Assembly: GCA_046330395.1 (NCBI GenBank)
Contig: JAXLSS010000004.1
Coordinates: 124,001-188,000, forward strand
Source: Ga0077560 sp046330395
GTDB taxonomy: Bacteria; Actinomycetota; Thermoleophilia; Miltoncostaeales; Miltoncostaeaceae
Direction: 5' to 3'
Length of the DNA: 64,000 bases
Below, one piece after another: positions 1-10,286 of this stretch. Made by a program: the position numbers and the translations under genes. Within the stretch, counting starts at the first letter, position 1, and each line of letters opens with the position of its first letter. The notes beneath the pieces are model-generated. The model was not told the DNA's origin and made no database searches. It saw only the letters and a list, made by a program, of their open reading frames with translations.

Positions 1-90
1 GCGCCGCACCACGTCCGGCACGAGGGCCACGCGGCGCTCGCCCTCCGTGCGCTCGGTGACGACGCCGACGGTGAGGGGGTTCGCTGTCAT
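1..90 (-). CDS. NAD(P) transhydrogenase alpha / alanine dehydrogenase family, N-terminal fragment
   Basis: Only the first 30 codons of a leftward gene are inside the window, from the ATG whose complement ends at base 90. An AAGGA-type ribosome site precedes it. The residues read MTANPLTVGVVTERTEGERR and continue VALVPDVVRR, which is the first beta strand and signature loop of the AlaDh/PntA N-terminal domain (consensus like E-x-x-x-GE-x-R-VAL-x-P). PntA is the NAD(H)-binding subunit of the proton-translocating transhydrogenase that exchanges hydride between NAD and NADP; alanine dehydrogenase shares this fold. The short piece cannot separate the two, although the missing Met-Ile-Ile-Gly start favours PntA. 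Confidence 0.7.
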   Translation of the reverse strand, partial: MTANPLTVGVVTERTEGERRVALVPDVVRR

Positions 91-779
91 TCCCGATGTC
101 CTTCGTGGGTGGTCGCGCGGACGTGGGGACCCCTGCGGGGTCGGCGGCCGGAGGGGCCGGCCGCTGCGCGGGTGGGGTGCGTCGCGCCCGGGCGACGGTG
201 GGCGGTGGCGGTGGGTGACGGTGCCCGCGCGCTCACGACGATCCGAGCGGCGTGGAGTCGGAACCGACCACCGGGCACTGCACCTGCGGGGCACGCTCAA
301 ACATTGATCCGCGGTCCTCAAGACCGACCGCTCGACGCCTTTTCGCCACCGGACACGGGCGTGAGCTGGTCACAGATTTTACCGGTTCGCCCGTCGCCGT
401 CTGGGCCGCGGACGTCCCGTCAGGCGCGCATTCGGCGCCGGGGCCCGGAAACCTGAGGCTGTGGGCCGCATCAGGGACGGTTTGCCGGTGTTCCGGATCG
501 TTCCGGCCCCCATCACGCCGAATCCACCGCCCGGTTCCCCGGGCGGCGGGGGTGCGATCGTCACCCTCTGTCGGCAGCCGGAAGCGCGCCTGGCGGGGGT
601 GGGACGGGCCTCATCGGCTTGAACCTCCCGAATCGTCGGATTCGCTTGTTGCGGATCGCCGCGGGAACCGAACTACTCTTCCGACTAGTGGACACGCGTT
701 TCCCCGGGAATACGGTCGCGCTCACATCAGCATCGGGTCCCGGCGTCGACCGCGACCCCGACCACAAAGGCGTGTTCCC
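91..779. other. intergenic region between divergent genes; one perfect hairpin
   Basis: About 690 bases with no reading frame whose composition or content looks real on either strand. It must hold the promoters of the leftward transhydrogenase-like gene and of the rightward secreted-protein cassette. The only clear structure is an 8-bp inverted repeat at 527-546 (CCGCCCGG, loop TTCC, CCGGGCGG), which lacks a T-tract and could be a regulatory stem-loop in the leader of the cassette. I see no recognisable riboswitch. Confidence 0.5.
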
Positions 780-1283
780 ATGACCGCACGATCCATGCGA
801 CGGCGGCTCCTCGCCGTTTCGGTCGCCGCCGGGGGTGCCCTCGGCCTCGCCAGCGGGGCCGTCACCGCCGCGCCCTCAGCGGACGTCCCCGTCACCGCCA
901 ACGTCCCTCCGGTCCTCACCGTCACCGCCGGGCCCGGCGTGACATTCGCTACGGGTTCAACAACGTTCAGCAACTTCCCGGTCAAGGTGCTGTCCAACGA
1001 CCACTACTCGCTCGGTGCGTCCCGCGCCGATGCCGCCGCCCCGCTCCTCCCGCTGCCGCTCAGCATCCGCGTCGCCACGCTCCCGTCGGGTGCAGCCAGC
1101 GCCCTGACGGCCGGTGTGTGGAACTCCCTGGCGTCGCCGGTGACGCTCGGTGGTCGCAGCGCGAGCTGGACGTCCTCGACCGGAGACGATTGGCTGGTCG
1201 ACTTCCAGAACGACCTGGGCAGCTTCCCGCGGGCCGGCTCCTACGGCTCGATCGTGACGTTCACGGCGACCACCGTTTCGTGA
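780..1283 (+). CDS. secreted WxL-like beta-domain protein (167 aa)
   Basis: First gene of a four-gene rightward secreted cassette. The ATG at 780 gives an Arg-rich n-region (MTARSMRRRLLAVSV), a hydrophobic core and an AxA cleavage site near residue 34. The mature part is short and beta-rich: VPVTANVPPVLTVTAGPGV, a segment resembling the start of WxL-type domains, then a conserved-looking end AGSYGSIVTFTATTV that recalls the last strand of WxL and spore-coat-U-like domains (AGTYTGTLTWT). No true WxL tryptophan motif, sortase signal or membrane anchor is visible. The stop overlaps a GTG start of the next gene. Likely a small surface or matrix protein; exact family not established. Confidence 0.7.
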   Translation: MTARSMRRRLLAVSVAAGGALGLASGAVTAAPSADVPVTANVPPVLTVTAGPGVTFATGSTTFSNFPVKVLSNDHYSLGASRADAAAPLLPLPLSIRVATLPSGAASALTAGVWNSLASPVTLGGRSASWTSSTGDDWLVDFQNDLGSFPRAGSYGSIVTFTATTVS

Positions 1284-2104
1284 TCCGCGGCGGCCGCATC
1301 GGCCGGCACGTGATGAGGGCGGGGCTCGGCGCCGCCCTCATCGTGGCCGCCGCATGGAGTTCGGCCCTCGGCATCACCGTTTCGGTCACGCCGACCAACC
1401 TCGTGATCCTCGCTGGACAGTCGGGTGACCTGACGCTCACCAATCCCGATCAGGCCGCGGCCACGTACGACCTCCGGATCGGGAACTACGAGATCCGGCC
1501 CGACGGGTCGGTCAGGATCGATCCCAAGGAACCGCCGTCCAGGTCCGCGCGTGACTGGCTCAAGGTCAGCCCCACGACGGTGCAGCTCGCGGCCGGCGCG
1601 TCGACCACCCTGCACATCACCTCTCGGCGGGTCAGCACCGCGGCGCCGGGTGACCACCACGCGCTCGTGCTGATCAGCAGCCGGCCGGAGGCCACGCCCA
1701 GCGGCGTCGCGGTTCGGGCGCGCGTGGGTATCGGCGTCATCGTGCGCGTGCCGGGGGACATCATCCGGAAGGTCATCGCGGCTCGCCCGTACGTCGTCAC
1801 ATCGGCGGGCTCCCGGAGCGTGCGCGTCAAGCTGACGAATCGCGGCAATGTCAACGAGCGGTTCCTCACGGGCCAGATCCGCATGCAGGTGCTGCAGGGC
1901 CACCGCGTCATCGCCCGGCTGCGCGCGCGACCTCAGAGCATCCTCCCCGGCACGAGCGGCGTCATCTCCCTGCCGTACCGGGGCCGTGTGCACGGGCTTC
2001 TCCGCGTCGTCGTGAGCATCCGCCTGGCCCGCCCTGCCGTGGCCGGTCCCGGCATCGCGTCGACTCCGGCGCCGATCTTCCGCTCCACCACCCTCGTCCT
2101 CTGA
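1280..2104 (+). CDS. secreted DUF916 / WxL-interacting-like protein (274 aa)
   Basis: The GTG at 1280 overlaps the upstream stop as GTGA, suggesting translational coupling; an in-frame ATG at 1313 is the alternative start and leaves a cleaner signal peptide (MRAGLGAALIVAAAWSSALG). The mature protein begins ITVSVTPTNLVILAGQSGD, then LTLTNPDQAAATYDLRIGNY, followed by W-LKVSP-TTVQLAAGASTTLHI and a second Ig-like strand set (GVIVRVPGD). This is the layout of DUF916 proteins, which in Firmicutes partner WxL surface proteins and bind peptidoglycan. Unlike classical members it lacks an obvious C-terminal transmembrane helix. It sits between three secreted beta-domain proteins, so a scaffold or anchoring role is inferred. 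Confidence 0.65.
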   Translation: MIRGGRIGRHVMRAGLGAALIVAAAWSSALGITVSVTPTNLVILAGQSGDLTLTNPDQAAATYDLRIGNYEIRPDGSVRIDPKEPPSRSARDWLKVSPTTVQLAAGASTTLHITSRRVSTAAPGDHHALVLISSRPEATPSGVAVRARVGIGVIVRVPGDIIRKVIAARPYVVTSAGSRSVRVKLTNRGNVNERFLTGQIRMQVLQGHRVIARLRARPQSILPGTSGVISLPYRGRVHGLLRVVVSIRLARPAVAGPGIASTPAPIFRSTTLVL

Positions 2105-2125
2105 GCCGTTGCCGAGCCGCCTGCC

Positions 2126-2716
2126 ATGAGAACCGTCCCGCCACGACTCGCCGGTGCGCTCGTCGCCTCTACATGCGCGGTGGTGCTGGGCGTGTCGGTG
2201 ACGGCGTCCGCCGTGACCGGCTCCGGGAGCGTGCAGGTCCGCGCGGTCGTCGTGCCCATCATCCGGCTGGACGGCCCGCCGGGAACGCTGCAGGTGTCAG
2301 TGTGTCGCAACCAGCCCACGCAGGCCGTGGCCGTGCCGGCCCGCGTGACCACCAACGTCGGCACCGGCTACACGCTGGAGGTGACGCGCACGCGCTTTGT
2401 CCCCACCGATGAGGCCGTGGAGATCCAGGCCACGCGGCCGGCCCTAGCCGGGCAGGTGCTGGACCTGCCGCAGGGATCCTGGCGTGCCGTCTCCTCGACA
2501 GGCGCGCTGCGTCTCGGTCATCGCACCGACACCATCACCACGGCGGCCGGTGACCCGTGGACCACGTTCCTCCGGTTCGGCGCGAGCTCGGCCCGGCAGA
2601 ACACGGTGCTCCGGGGGACCGTGACGTACCGTGTGCGCACCGCATCCGGGAACGCGGAGCGCCAGACGGCGGTGACCGTCTCCGTGCGGCAACCGTGCGG
2701 GAGGGGGGACAGGTGA
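2126..2716 (+). CDS. secreted beta-rich protein (196 aa)
   Basis: ATG at 2126 gives a signal peptide (MRTVPPRLAGALVASTCAVV, cleavage after ASA near residue 28). The mature part contains two cysteines (SVCRNQPTQ and RQPCGRG) that could form one disulfide linking the start to the C-terminus. Strands such as GYTLEVTRTRFVP and VLRGTVTYRVRTASGN resemble the beta domains of the flanking cassette proteins; the ERTAFDGV strand of the last gene is similar. The stop overlaps the next GTG as GTGA. Function is not recognised; it is probably a structural partner of the DUF916-like protein encoded just upstream. Confidence 0.6.
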   Translation: MRTVPPRLAGALVASTCAVVLGVSVTASAVTGSGSVQVRAVVVPIIRLDGPPGTLQVSVCRNQPTQAVAVPARVTTNVGTGYTLEVTRTRFVPTDEAVEIQATRPALAGQVLDLPQGSWRAVSSTGALRLGHRTDTITTAAGDPWTTFLRFGASSARQNTVLRGTVTYRVRTASGNAERQTAVTVSVRQPCGRGDR

Positions 2717-4731
2717 CCGCAGGGGGCGGCCTTCGAGCGGTGCTGTTCGGGCTCCTCGCATGCCTTGCGATGGTCGGCGGAGGCGTTCCCGCGGCCGATG
2801 CCGCGCTGCCCGACTGCGCGGCCACGCCCCAGCCTGGCAACACCAAGATCTGGGTGGGCTCCGCCGGGGGAGGCAACTGGCAGCAGGCGAACAATTGGCA
2901 GCCCGCCGGAGCGCCGTCCGCCACCGACCACGTCTGCATCACGGGGAACGGCTCGGGAACGCTCAGCGTCCCCAACAACACCTCGGTGGCGAGCCTCCGA
3001 ACCACCGGTATGGGCCTCACGTTCAACGCAAGCGGCGCGCTCACCATCGCCGCGGGCACCGATGCGTCCTCCGTCGATGGCACCGTCACCATGACGGGCG
3101 GCACGCTCAGCACCGGCGCGCCGCTCACCTTGGGCGGGCTTGTGATGTCCGGCAACGCGACCCTCGACGGCGGGGGCACGGTGACCCTCGACGGTTCCGG
3201 GCCGTTCAGCTGGAGCGGCGGGGTCTGGCAGGGCGCCGGGCGGGTGGTGGTCGCCGACGGGCGGACCCTCACGCTGGGTGGAAGCTCACTGTCGGTGAAC
3301 CGGCCCATCGAGAACCACGGCACCGTCGACTGGCAGTCACCCAGCCTGTTCTTCGGTGCCACGGCGGGCAGCGGGGGCGGGATCATCAACGGCTCCGCAG
3401 CGGATCCCGGTGCCCTGATCGTCGGTGGAAACCTCTCTGCCAGCCTTAACGGCAACCCGACCGCCGCGATCACGAACAGCGCCGGGAGCACCATCACCAA
3501 GACCACGGGCACCGGCACGGCGCTGTTCCAACCCGCGGTAACCAACGCCGGGGTCATTCAGGTGCAGAGCGGCACCCTGTCCCTCCCGACGCTGACCAAT
3601 CTGTCCGGGACCACGCTCACCGGCGGGACGTTCCGGGTTGCCGGAACGCTGAAGCTCGTCACTTCGGCCAACGTCGTCACCAACGCGGCCACCATCTCCC
3701 TCGAGGCTCCGGGCGCGGGAGTCATCGACGGCGCCACCGTCCCGGCCAATGCGCTTCGCAACCTGGCGTCCACGACGGCTGCCGGCGCGCTCTCCCTCAG
3801 CGGCGGGGCGACGCTGACGACGCTGACGGCATACGCGAACGCCGGGACGCTCAGCGTCGGGGCGGGCAGCACCCTCACCACCAATGGCAGCGTGACCAAC
3901 ACCGGCTTGGTGGAGGGCTCGGGAGCCCTCACCACCTCGGGTGCGGGCGCGAAGCTGACCAACTCGGGCACCGTTCGTCCCGGCATCGGCACCGGCACCC
4001 CCGGCAGGCTCACCATCAACGGGGGCCTCGACCAGCAGCCTGCCGGAACCCTGCAGATCGACGTCGGGGGCACGAGTCCGGGGGTCGACCAGGACCAGCT
4101 CGCCGTGAGTGGCCCGACCACCCTGGCCGGCACGCTGGCCATCTCGACCTTGCCGGGCTTCGCCCCGGTCACCCCAACCGCCCACACGATCGTCACCGGC
4201 GCTCCGGTTTCGGGGACGTTCTCGCCTGTCAACGGCCGCGTGGGCACCCTCGGTGGCCGCTATGCGGTGAACTACCTTCCCGGCGCCGTGGTGCTGAACT
4301 TCTCGCCGCCCTCGCTCACGTTGAGCCTTCCGGCGTCCCTGTCGCTCGGGTCGATCCCGGTGGGCACGAGCGGATCCGTGGCGCTCACCGCGAGCGTCGA
4401 CTCCTCGTATCGATCCGGCTACTCCCTGGCGGTCGAGCGGACGGCCTTCGACGGCGTCGACTTTCCGCTGAGCATGACCTTCGGCGGCGCTCCATCGGGA
4501 GCGGAGCTGTTCGGGTCCACCGCGGGGACCGCGTTCCAGATCCCCGTGAGGCCGGCGGCGCCCCGCACCTTCGGTCGTCGTGTGGGAGGACCGGCTCCCA
4601 ACGAGGCGGGCCTCACCACCGAGGGCGGCCCCGATCAGTGGACCGCGACGCTCACGGCCGGCCCGGTCGTATGGACCCGGGCCGGGACCCACAGCAGCAC
4701 GGTCACGATCACGGCGGTTACCCTCCCGTAG
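2713..4731 (+). CDS. large secreted repeat protein with C-terminal beta domain (672 aa)
   Basis: Starts at GTG 2713, overlapping the upstream stop by four bases, with a strong GGAGG ribosome site six to twelve bases upstream. A signal peptide is followed by about 450 residues of short Gly/Thr/Ser-rich strands (for example GTVTMTGGTLSTGAPLTLGG and NAGTLSVGAGSTLTTNGSVT), the pattern of right-handed beta-helix or passenger-type adhesins. The last 140 residues form a separate domain beginning PSLTLSLPASLSLGSIPVG and ending AGTHSSTVTITAVTLP, which echoes the first cassette protein. There are almost no cysteines (one early pair). Likely an exported adhesin or surface fibre subunit; no sortase motif or anchor is seen. 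Confidence 0.65.
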   Translation: MTAGGGLRAVLFGLLACLAMVGGGVPAADAALPDCAATPQPGNTKIWVGSAGGGNWQQANNWQPAGAPSATDHVCITGNGSGTLSVPNNTSVASLRTTGMGLTFNASGALTIAAGTDASSVDGTVTMTGGTLSTGAPLTLGGLVMSGNATLDGGGTVTLDGSGPFSWSGGVWQGAGRVVVADGRTLTLGGSSLSVNRPIENHGTVDWQSPSLFFGATAGSGGGIINGSAADPGALIVGGNLSASLNGNPTAAITNSAGSTITKTTGTGTALFQPAVTNAGVIQVQSGTLSLPTLTNLSGTTLTGGTFRVAGTLKLVTSANVVTNAATISLEAPGAGVIDGATVPANALRNLASTTAAGALSLSGGATLTTLTAYANAGTLSVGAGSTLTTNGSVTNTGLVEGSGALTTSGAGAKLTNSGTVRPGIGTGTPGRLTINGGLDQQPAGTLQIDVGGTSPGVDQDQLAVSGPTTLAGTLAISTLPGFAPVTPTAHTIVTGAPVSGTFSPVNGRVGTLGGRYAVNYLPGAVVLNFSPPSLTLSLPASLSLGSIPVGTSGSVALTASVDSSYRSGYSLAVERTAFDGVDFPLSMTFGGAPSGAELFGSTAGTAFQIPVRPAAPRTFGRRVGGPAPNEAGLTTEGGPDQWTATLTAGPVVWTRAGTHSSTVTITAVTLP

Positions 4732-4830
4732 TCCGCGACCCGGTCGCGCTGTCGACGACCGCCCGCCGACGACAGCGTCGCCGAAGCCGACGTATCCTCA
4801 GGCCCTGGGCCGCAACGTCGGGGGTGACCA

Positions 4831-5295
4831 ATGGCGTACACCGTGGATTTCAAGACCGTGTCAACCGTGGGCCTGGAGTCGTCACCGGTTGCCGATGCCC
4901 TTGCCGGCCTGCGGGCCAACGAGGCCCGCTACTTCAAGAACAAGTACGACCACGACTTCACGGTGGAGCCGGCCGCCGCCGCCGCCGCGGCGGTGGACCG
5001 CGTGGCGCACATCCTCAAGGCGGAGCGTGACCTGGAGATCGCCTCACCCGCCCTGGAGGCCACGGACTTCCAGGTGGAGAACCTCCGGATGACCTACGTG
5101 TTCTACGAGAGCGGTCTCTCGATCAACGTCATGTACTCGGTGGACGGGCCCACCAAGCGTGCGGTGGGCTTCAAGCTGTCCGACGGCATGGAGGTGCCCG
5201 AGGAGCTGGCGTCCCGCTTCAAGTTCGCCCGCCAGAAGTCCAAGCTGGCCGGCACCATCCGGGGCTCCTACTTCGTCATCAAGGGCGAGTACTGA
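4831..5295 (+). CDS. conserved-looking hypothetical cytoplasmic protein (154 aa)
   Basis: ATG at 4831 is preceded by GGGGGTGA. There is no signal peptide or membrane segment. The protein is balanced in charge, with an Ala run at residues 48-56, then alternating strands (FQVENLRMTYVFYESGLSIN) that suggest an alpha/beta fold. It has no cysteines and no motif I recognise. The tail is basic (FKFARQKSKLAGTIRGSYFV). Codon use matches the chromosome. It ends 17 bases inside the 3' end of the convergent LuxR-type gene. No function is proposed. Confidence 0.65.
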   Translation: MAYTVDFKTVSTVGLESSPVADALAGLRANEARYFKNKYDHDFTVEPAAAAAAAVDRVAHILKAERDLEIASPALEATDFQVENLRMTYVFYESGLSINVMYSVDGPTKRAVGFKLSDGMEVPEELASRFKFARQKSKLAGTIRGSYFVIKGEY

Positions 5296-8095
5296 GGTCC
5301 GCGGCGCCGTCCGTGGCGAGCAGCCGCGCGGCCAGCTGAGTGCGCGAGCGCACGCCCAGCTTGCGGAAGGCATTCCGCAGATGGAACTCCACGGTCTTGA
5401 CGCTGAGGAACAGCTGCGCGGCGATCTCCCGGTTGCTCAGGCCCGAGGCCGCGGCCCGCGCGATCTGAAGCTCCTGGGCGGTGAGGTCGCGCGTCGCCGG
5501 TGCCGACCGCGAACTCGGTCCGGCGCCGAGGGCGGCCAGCGCGTCGGCCGCGCGGTCCGCCCACGGGCGTGCCCCGAGGATCTCGAAGGTGCGAAGCGAT
5601 GCCTCCAGCGCATCGCGTGCGTCCCGCCGCCGTCGCGCGATGCGCAGGCGTTCTCCAAGCACCAGCTGGCTCCGGGCGCGCTCGAAGGGCACCGCCGCCT
5701 GTTCCTGAAGGGTGACGGCCTCCTGAAGGTGGGCGATGGCGGCGTCATGGTTCTCTGCGATCAGGCCTCTGGAGAAGGCGATGGCGCCCAGGGCGCGGGG
5801 AAATGAGGTGTCTTCTTGCTCCTCAAGACGGGACAGTGCGCGTTCCGCGTCGGTGTTCCGCCCAAGGCGGACCGCCACCTCAACGAGGTCCGGCAGAAAC
5901 GGCACCGTCGCGTGCGCCCGCAGGCCGCGATCGTACGTCAGGTCATCGGTGATCTGGAGCTCGGCGAACGCCGTTTCGAGGTTCCCGAGACCCAGTTCAA
6001 GGAGCCCGAGGGCCGCATGGGCATACACCGGGAGTGAGGTGGCCTCGTGGAGAGGAGTGTTGCCCAGGGCGGCGGTCGCATGCGCGCGGCACACCGTCTC
6101 CTCACCTCGCCCGGCGAGGATCCGCGCGAGGTGGCATCGTGCGAAGTCCGCAACACCCAACTGCCCGGTCTCCTCGGCGAGCGTCAAGGCCTCACTTGCG
6201 GACGTGAAGGCGCCATCCCAGTCGCCGGCGGCGATCTTGAAATCGGCGCGGGCGCCCAGTGGGAACGGGAGCATTGAGGGCGCGGAAAAGGACCGGCCCA
6301 TGGCAATGAGGCGCTCGGCCAGTGCATCGGCGTCCGCGAAGCGGCCCGACCAACTCAACGGCTGCAGGGCGATCCCGACCCTTGCCCAGCTGAGTGGGTC
6401 GCCGTCTGCGAGCAGGGCCAATGGGTCTCCCATGGCCGAGACGCGGTCGGATGCTCGCGACTCACCGGCCAGGACGCTGCAGTTGGCGTGAACGATGCTC
6501 ACCAGCGTGTTGAGGCGCGGGTCGTCGCCATTGAGTTCGCTCTCAGCCCTGCGCGCGAGATCCAGGGCCCGGGCGATGTCCCCGCACATTCCGGACGCGA
6601 TCGAGGCGTCCACAAGCAACGTCACCACGCCAGGCGCACCCGGGCCAAGTCGCTCGGTCTCGGCGACCAGCATCTCGCGGGCCAGGCGAGCGCTTCCGGC
6701 CCAGATCTCCAGGTGCGCCCGGATGGCGCGTGCCCTTGAGATGAGGGCCGGGTCGTGGCCCTCGCGGATCGCACGGTCGAGGCAGTCGCGTGCGAGCTCG
6801 GCACTCCCCGCGGTGACACCAAGGAATCCCGCCTGCACCAACCGACTGTTCCGCGTGTCCGGACTGGTGCTCAACTCTGCAGCGCGGCGCAACAGTTCGG
6901 CGGCCTCGGCATATCCGGTGCGACCTGCTGCGCGTGCCGCCGCATCCTCGAGAGCGAGCGCAACGGTTTCGTCCGGACCGTCAGCCGCCGCCGCCAGATG
7001 GCGGGCACGCGTCTCCAACATCCCGTCGCCGCCGGTCTCGGCGATCTCGGCCAGCTTGCGGTGGACCGCGCGACGCTCCTTCGCGCTTGCCGCGCGGTAC
7101 GCCCCCAGCCGCAGCAGCGGGTGCCGGAATACCGGACCCGTGACTGACATCACGATCACCCCGGCATCCTCGGCGGCGGAGAGGTCGCCGTGGACGCCCT
7201 CCGAATGGAGCGCCTGCGAGACCAGTCCGGGGTCGCCTTCACCGGCCGCCGTGATGAGGAGCGCGCGTCGGGCGTTCGGGCTCAGCGGTGCCATACGCGT
7301 CGCCAGCGCCTCGACCACTGCGGGGCCCACCGGCAGCGTGTGGGGCAGCGAGGCACGTCCCGCCGCTTGGTCTGCGGTGAGCGATCTGACCGATTCGATC
7401 AGCGCCAGCGGGTTGCCGCGTGTTTCGCGCACCAACCGGGCGGTCACGCCGCCGCTGAGCGAAGCGCCCGATACCCGCTGAGCCAGTTCGGCGGCGTGGG
7501 CGCCGGCCAGGCCCTCAAGGCGCATGACCTCGATGCCCCCGGATCGCCTCAGCGCGGCCGCGGGCACCTCGCGCGCCGCCATGATCACGACGATGCCCTC
7601 CCCCGCGATGCGGCGGCCCACGAAGGCGATGGCATCCAGCGATGCGGGGTCCAGCCAGTGGGCGTCGTCCACGGCCACCAGCAGCGGACCCTCCTCGGCC
7701 GCGGCACTCAGCAGGCCCAGCGCCCCCGCGTAGGCGGTGAACCGGTCACCCGGGGGCGGCGGTGGCCCAAGCCCGATCGCCCCGGCCACGGCGGCGGCCT
7801 GGGGTGGGGGCAGCCCCTCCAACCCGCTCATGAGCGGGCGCAGGATGGTGCTGAGACCGGCGAACGCCAGGTCGGCCTCCATCTCGTAGCCGCTCGCACG
7901 GAGCACCCGGAGGTCGCCGGCCATCCCGACGGCGGCGTCCAGCAGGGCCGTCTTGCCCACGCCCGGGTCTCCCGCGATCAGCAGGGCACCGCTGCGGCCG
8001 TGTCGTGCCGCATCCAGCAACGTGCCGATGCGGCCGAGTTCCGCCGAGCGGCCGAGCAGCGGCGCGGCGGCCTCGCCGCCATGGGGTGTGGGCAT
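5279..8095 (-). CDS. LuxR-family regulator with N-terminal AAA/NTPase domain (938 aa)
   Basis: A large ATP-dependent regulator of the LAL/MalT type. An N-terminal NTPase domain has Walker A GDPGVGKT at residues 42-49 and a Walker-B-like LLVAVDDAHWLD near residue 125. A long alpha-helical TPR-like middle region is rich in Ala, Leu and Glu. A C-terminal LuxR helix-turn-helix (LTAQELQIARAAASGLSNRE then IAAQLFLSVKTVEFHLRNAF) covers the last 65 residues. I chose the ATG at 8095 because the family normally starts just before the LLGRSAEL segment; an in-frame ATG at 8182 would add 29 residues with less typical codons. The inducer cannot be read from the sequence. It diverges from a small rightward gene. 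Confidence 0.85.
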   Translation of the reverse strand: MPTPHGGEAAAPLLGRSAELGRIGTLLDAARHGRSGALLIAGDPGVGKTALLDAAVGMAGDLRVLRASGYEMEADLAFAGLSTILRPLMSGLEGLPPPQAAAVAGAIGLGPPPPPGDRFTAYAGALGLLSAAAEEGPLLVAVDDAHWLDPASLDAIAFVGRRIAGEGIVVIMAAREVPAAALRRSGGIEVMRLEGLAGAHAAELAQRVSGASLSGGVTARLVRETRGNPLALIESVRSLTADQAAGRASLPHTLPVGPAVVEALATRMAPLSPNARRALLITAAGEGDPGLVSQALHSEGVHGDLSAAEDAGVIVMSVTGPVFRHPLLRLGAYRAASAKERRAVHRKLAEIAETGGDGMLETRARHLAAAADGPDETVALALEDAAARAAGRTGYAEAAELLRRAAELSTSPDTRNSRLVQAGFLGVTAGSAELARDCLDRAIREGHDPALISRARAIRAHLEIWAGSARLAREMLVAETERLGPGAPGVVTLLVDASIASGMCGDIARALDLARRAESELNGDDPRLNTLVSIVHANCSVLAGESRASDRVSAMGDPLALLADGDPLSWARVGIALQPLSWSGRFADADALAERLIAMGRSFSAPSMLPFPLGARADFKIAAGDWDGAFTSASEALTLAEETGQLGVADFARCHLARILAGRGEETVCRAHATAALGNTPLHEATSLPVYAHAALGLLELGLGNLETAFAELQITDDLTYDRGLRAHATVPFLPDLVEVAVRLGRNTDAERALSRLEEQEDTSFPRALGAIAFSRGLIAENHDAAIAHLQEAVTLQEQAAVPFERARSQLVLGERLRIARRRRDARDALEASLRTFEILGARPWADRAADALAALGAGPSSRSAPATRDLTAQELQIARAAASGLSNREIAAQLFLSVKTVEFHLRNAFRKLGVRSRTQLAARLLATDGAADLSTRP

Positions 8096-8237
8096 GTCGT
8101 GGGAACCCGTTTCGCTGGACCGGCCCTGAGAGCTTACGTTCTTCCAGAGTGCGCTGTGGAGTACCAACCCTGGGGTTTTCATCGGTGCCCCCGCCGCGGC
8201 GTCGGCTTAGCCTCACCACCTGGAGAGGCGGGCGGGT

Positions 8238-8426
8238 ATGGAACAGTCGCACCAGGCAGGCGCATCGCGCGATGCGCTCCCGATGGCGTTGGAGCGGTTC
8301 CGAGTGGCCGGAGCGCGCGCCAGGGCGGCCGCACGCGAGCGGATGGCGGCGGCCCCTCAGCCGGAGGGCGTCATGCGCAGGTCGGCGGGCGGCGAACCGG
8401 TGAGGCCGGCGCCGCGCCCGGCGCGG

Positions 8427-8450
<24 letters not shown>
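8238..8450 (+). CDS. small Arg/Ala-rich hypothetical protein (70 aa)
   Basis: ATG at 8238 follows a purine-rich GGAGAGGCGGGCGGG stretch. The 70 codons have G or C in most third positions. The product is basic and Ala/Arg-rich, with one likely amphipathic helix (MALERFRVAGARARAAARER) and no known motif. It diverges from the LuxR-type gene and its 3' end overlaps the convergent GGDEF gene by 24 bases. It could be real or a chance frame in high-GC DNA; the ribosome site and codon bias are the only support. Confidence 0.35.
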
Positions 8451-10241
<1,791 letters not shown>

Positions 10242-10286
10242 ATGTGCGGTATCGGACAATTGGCGCCGCTCATTGACCACTGGGCA

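Noticed and set aside
3337..4692. A 451-codon minus-strand frame opposite the large secreted repeat protein
   Set aside because: Gly/Arg/Ala-rich antisense frame with no signature; the plus strand has a signal peptide and ordered repeats.
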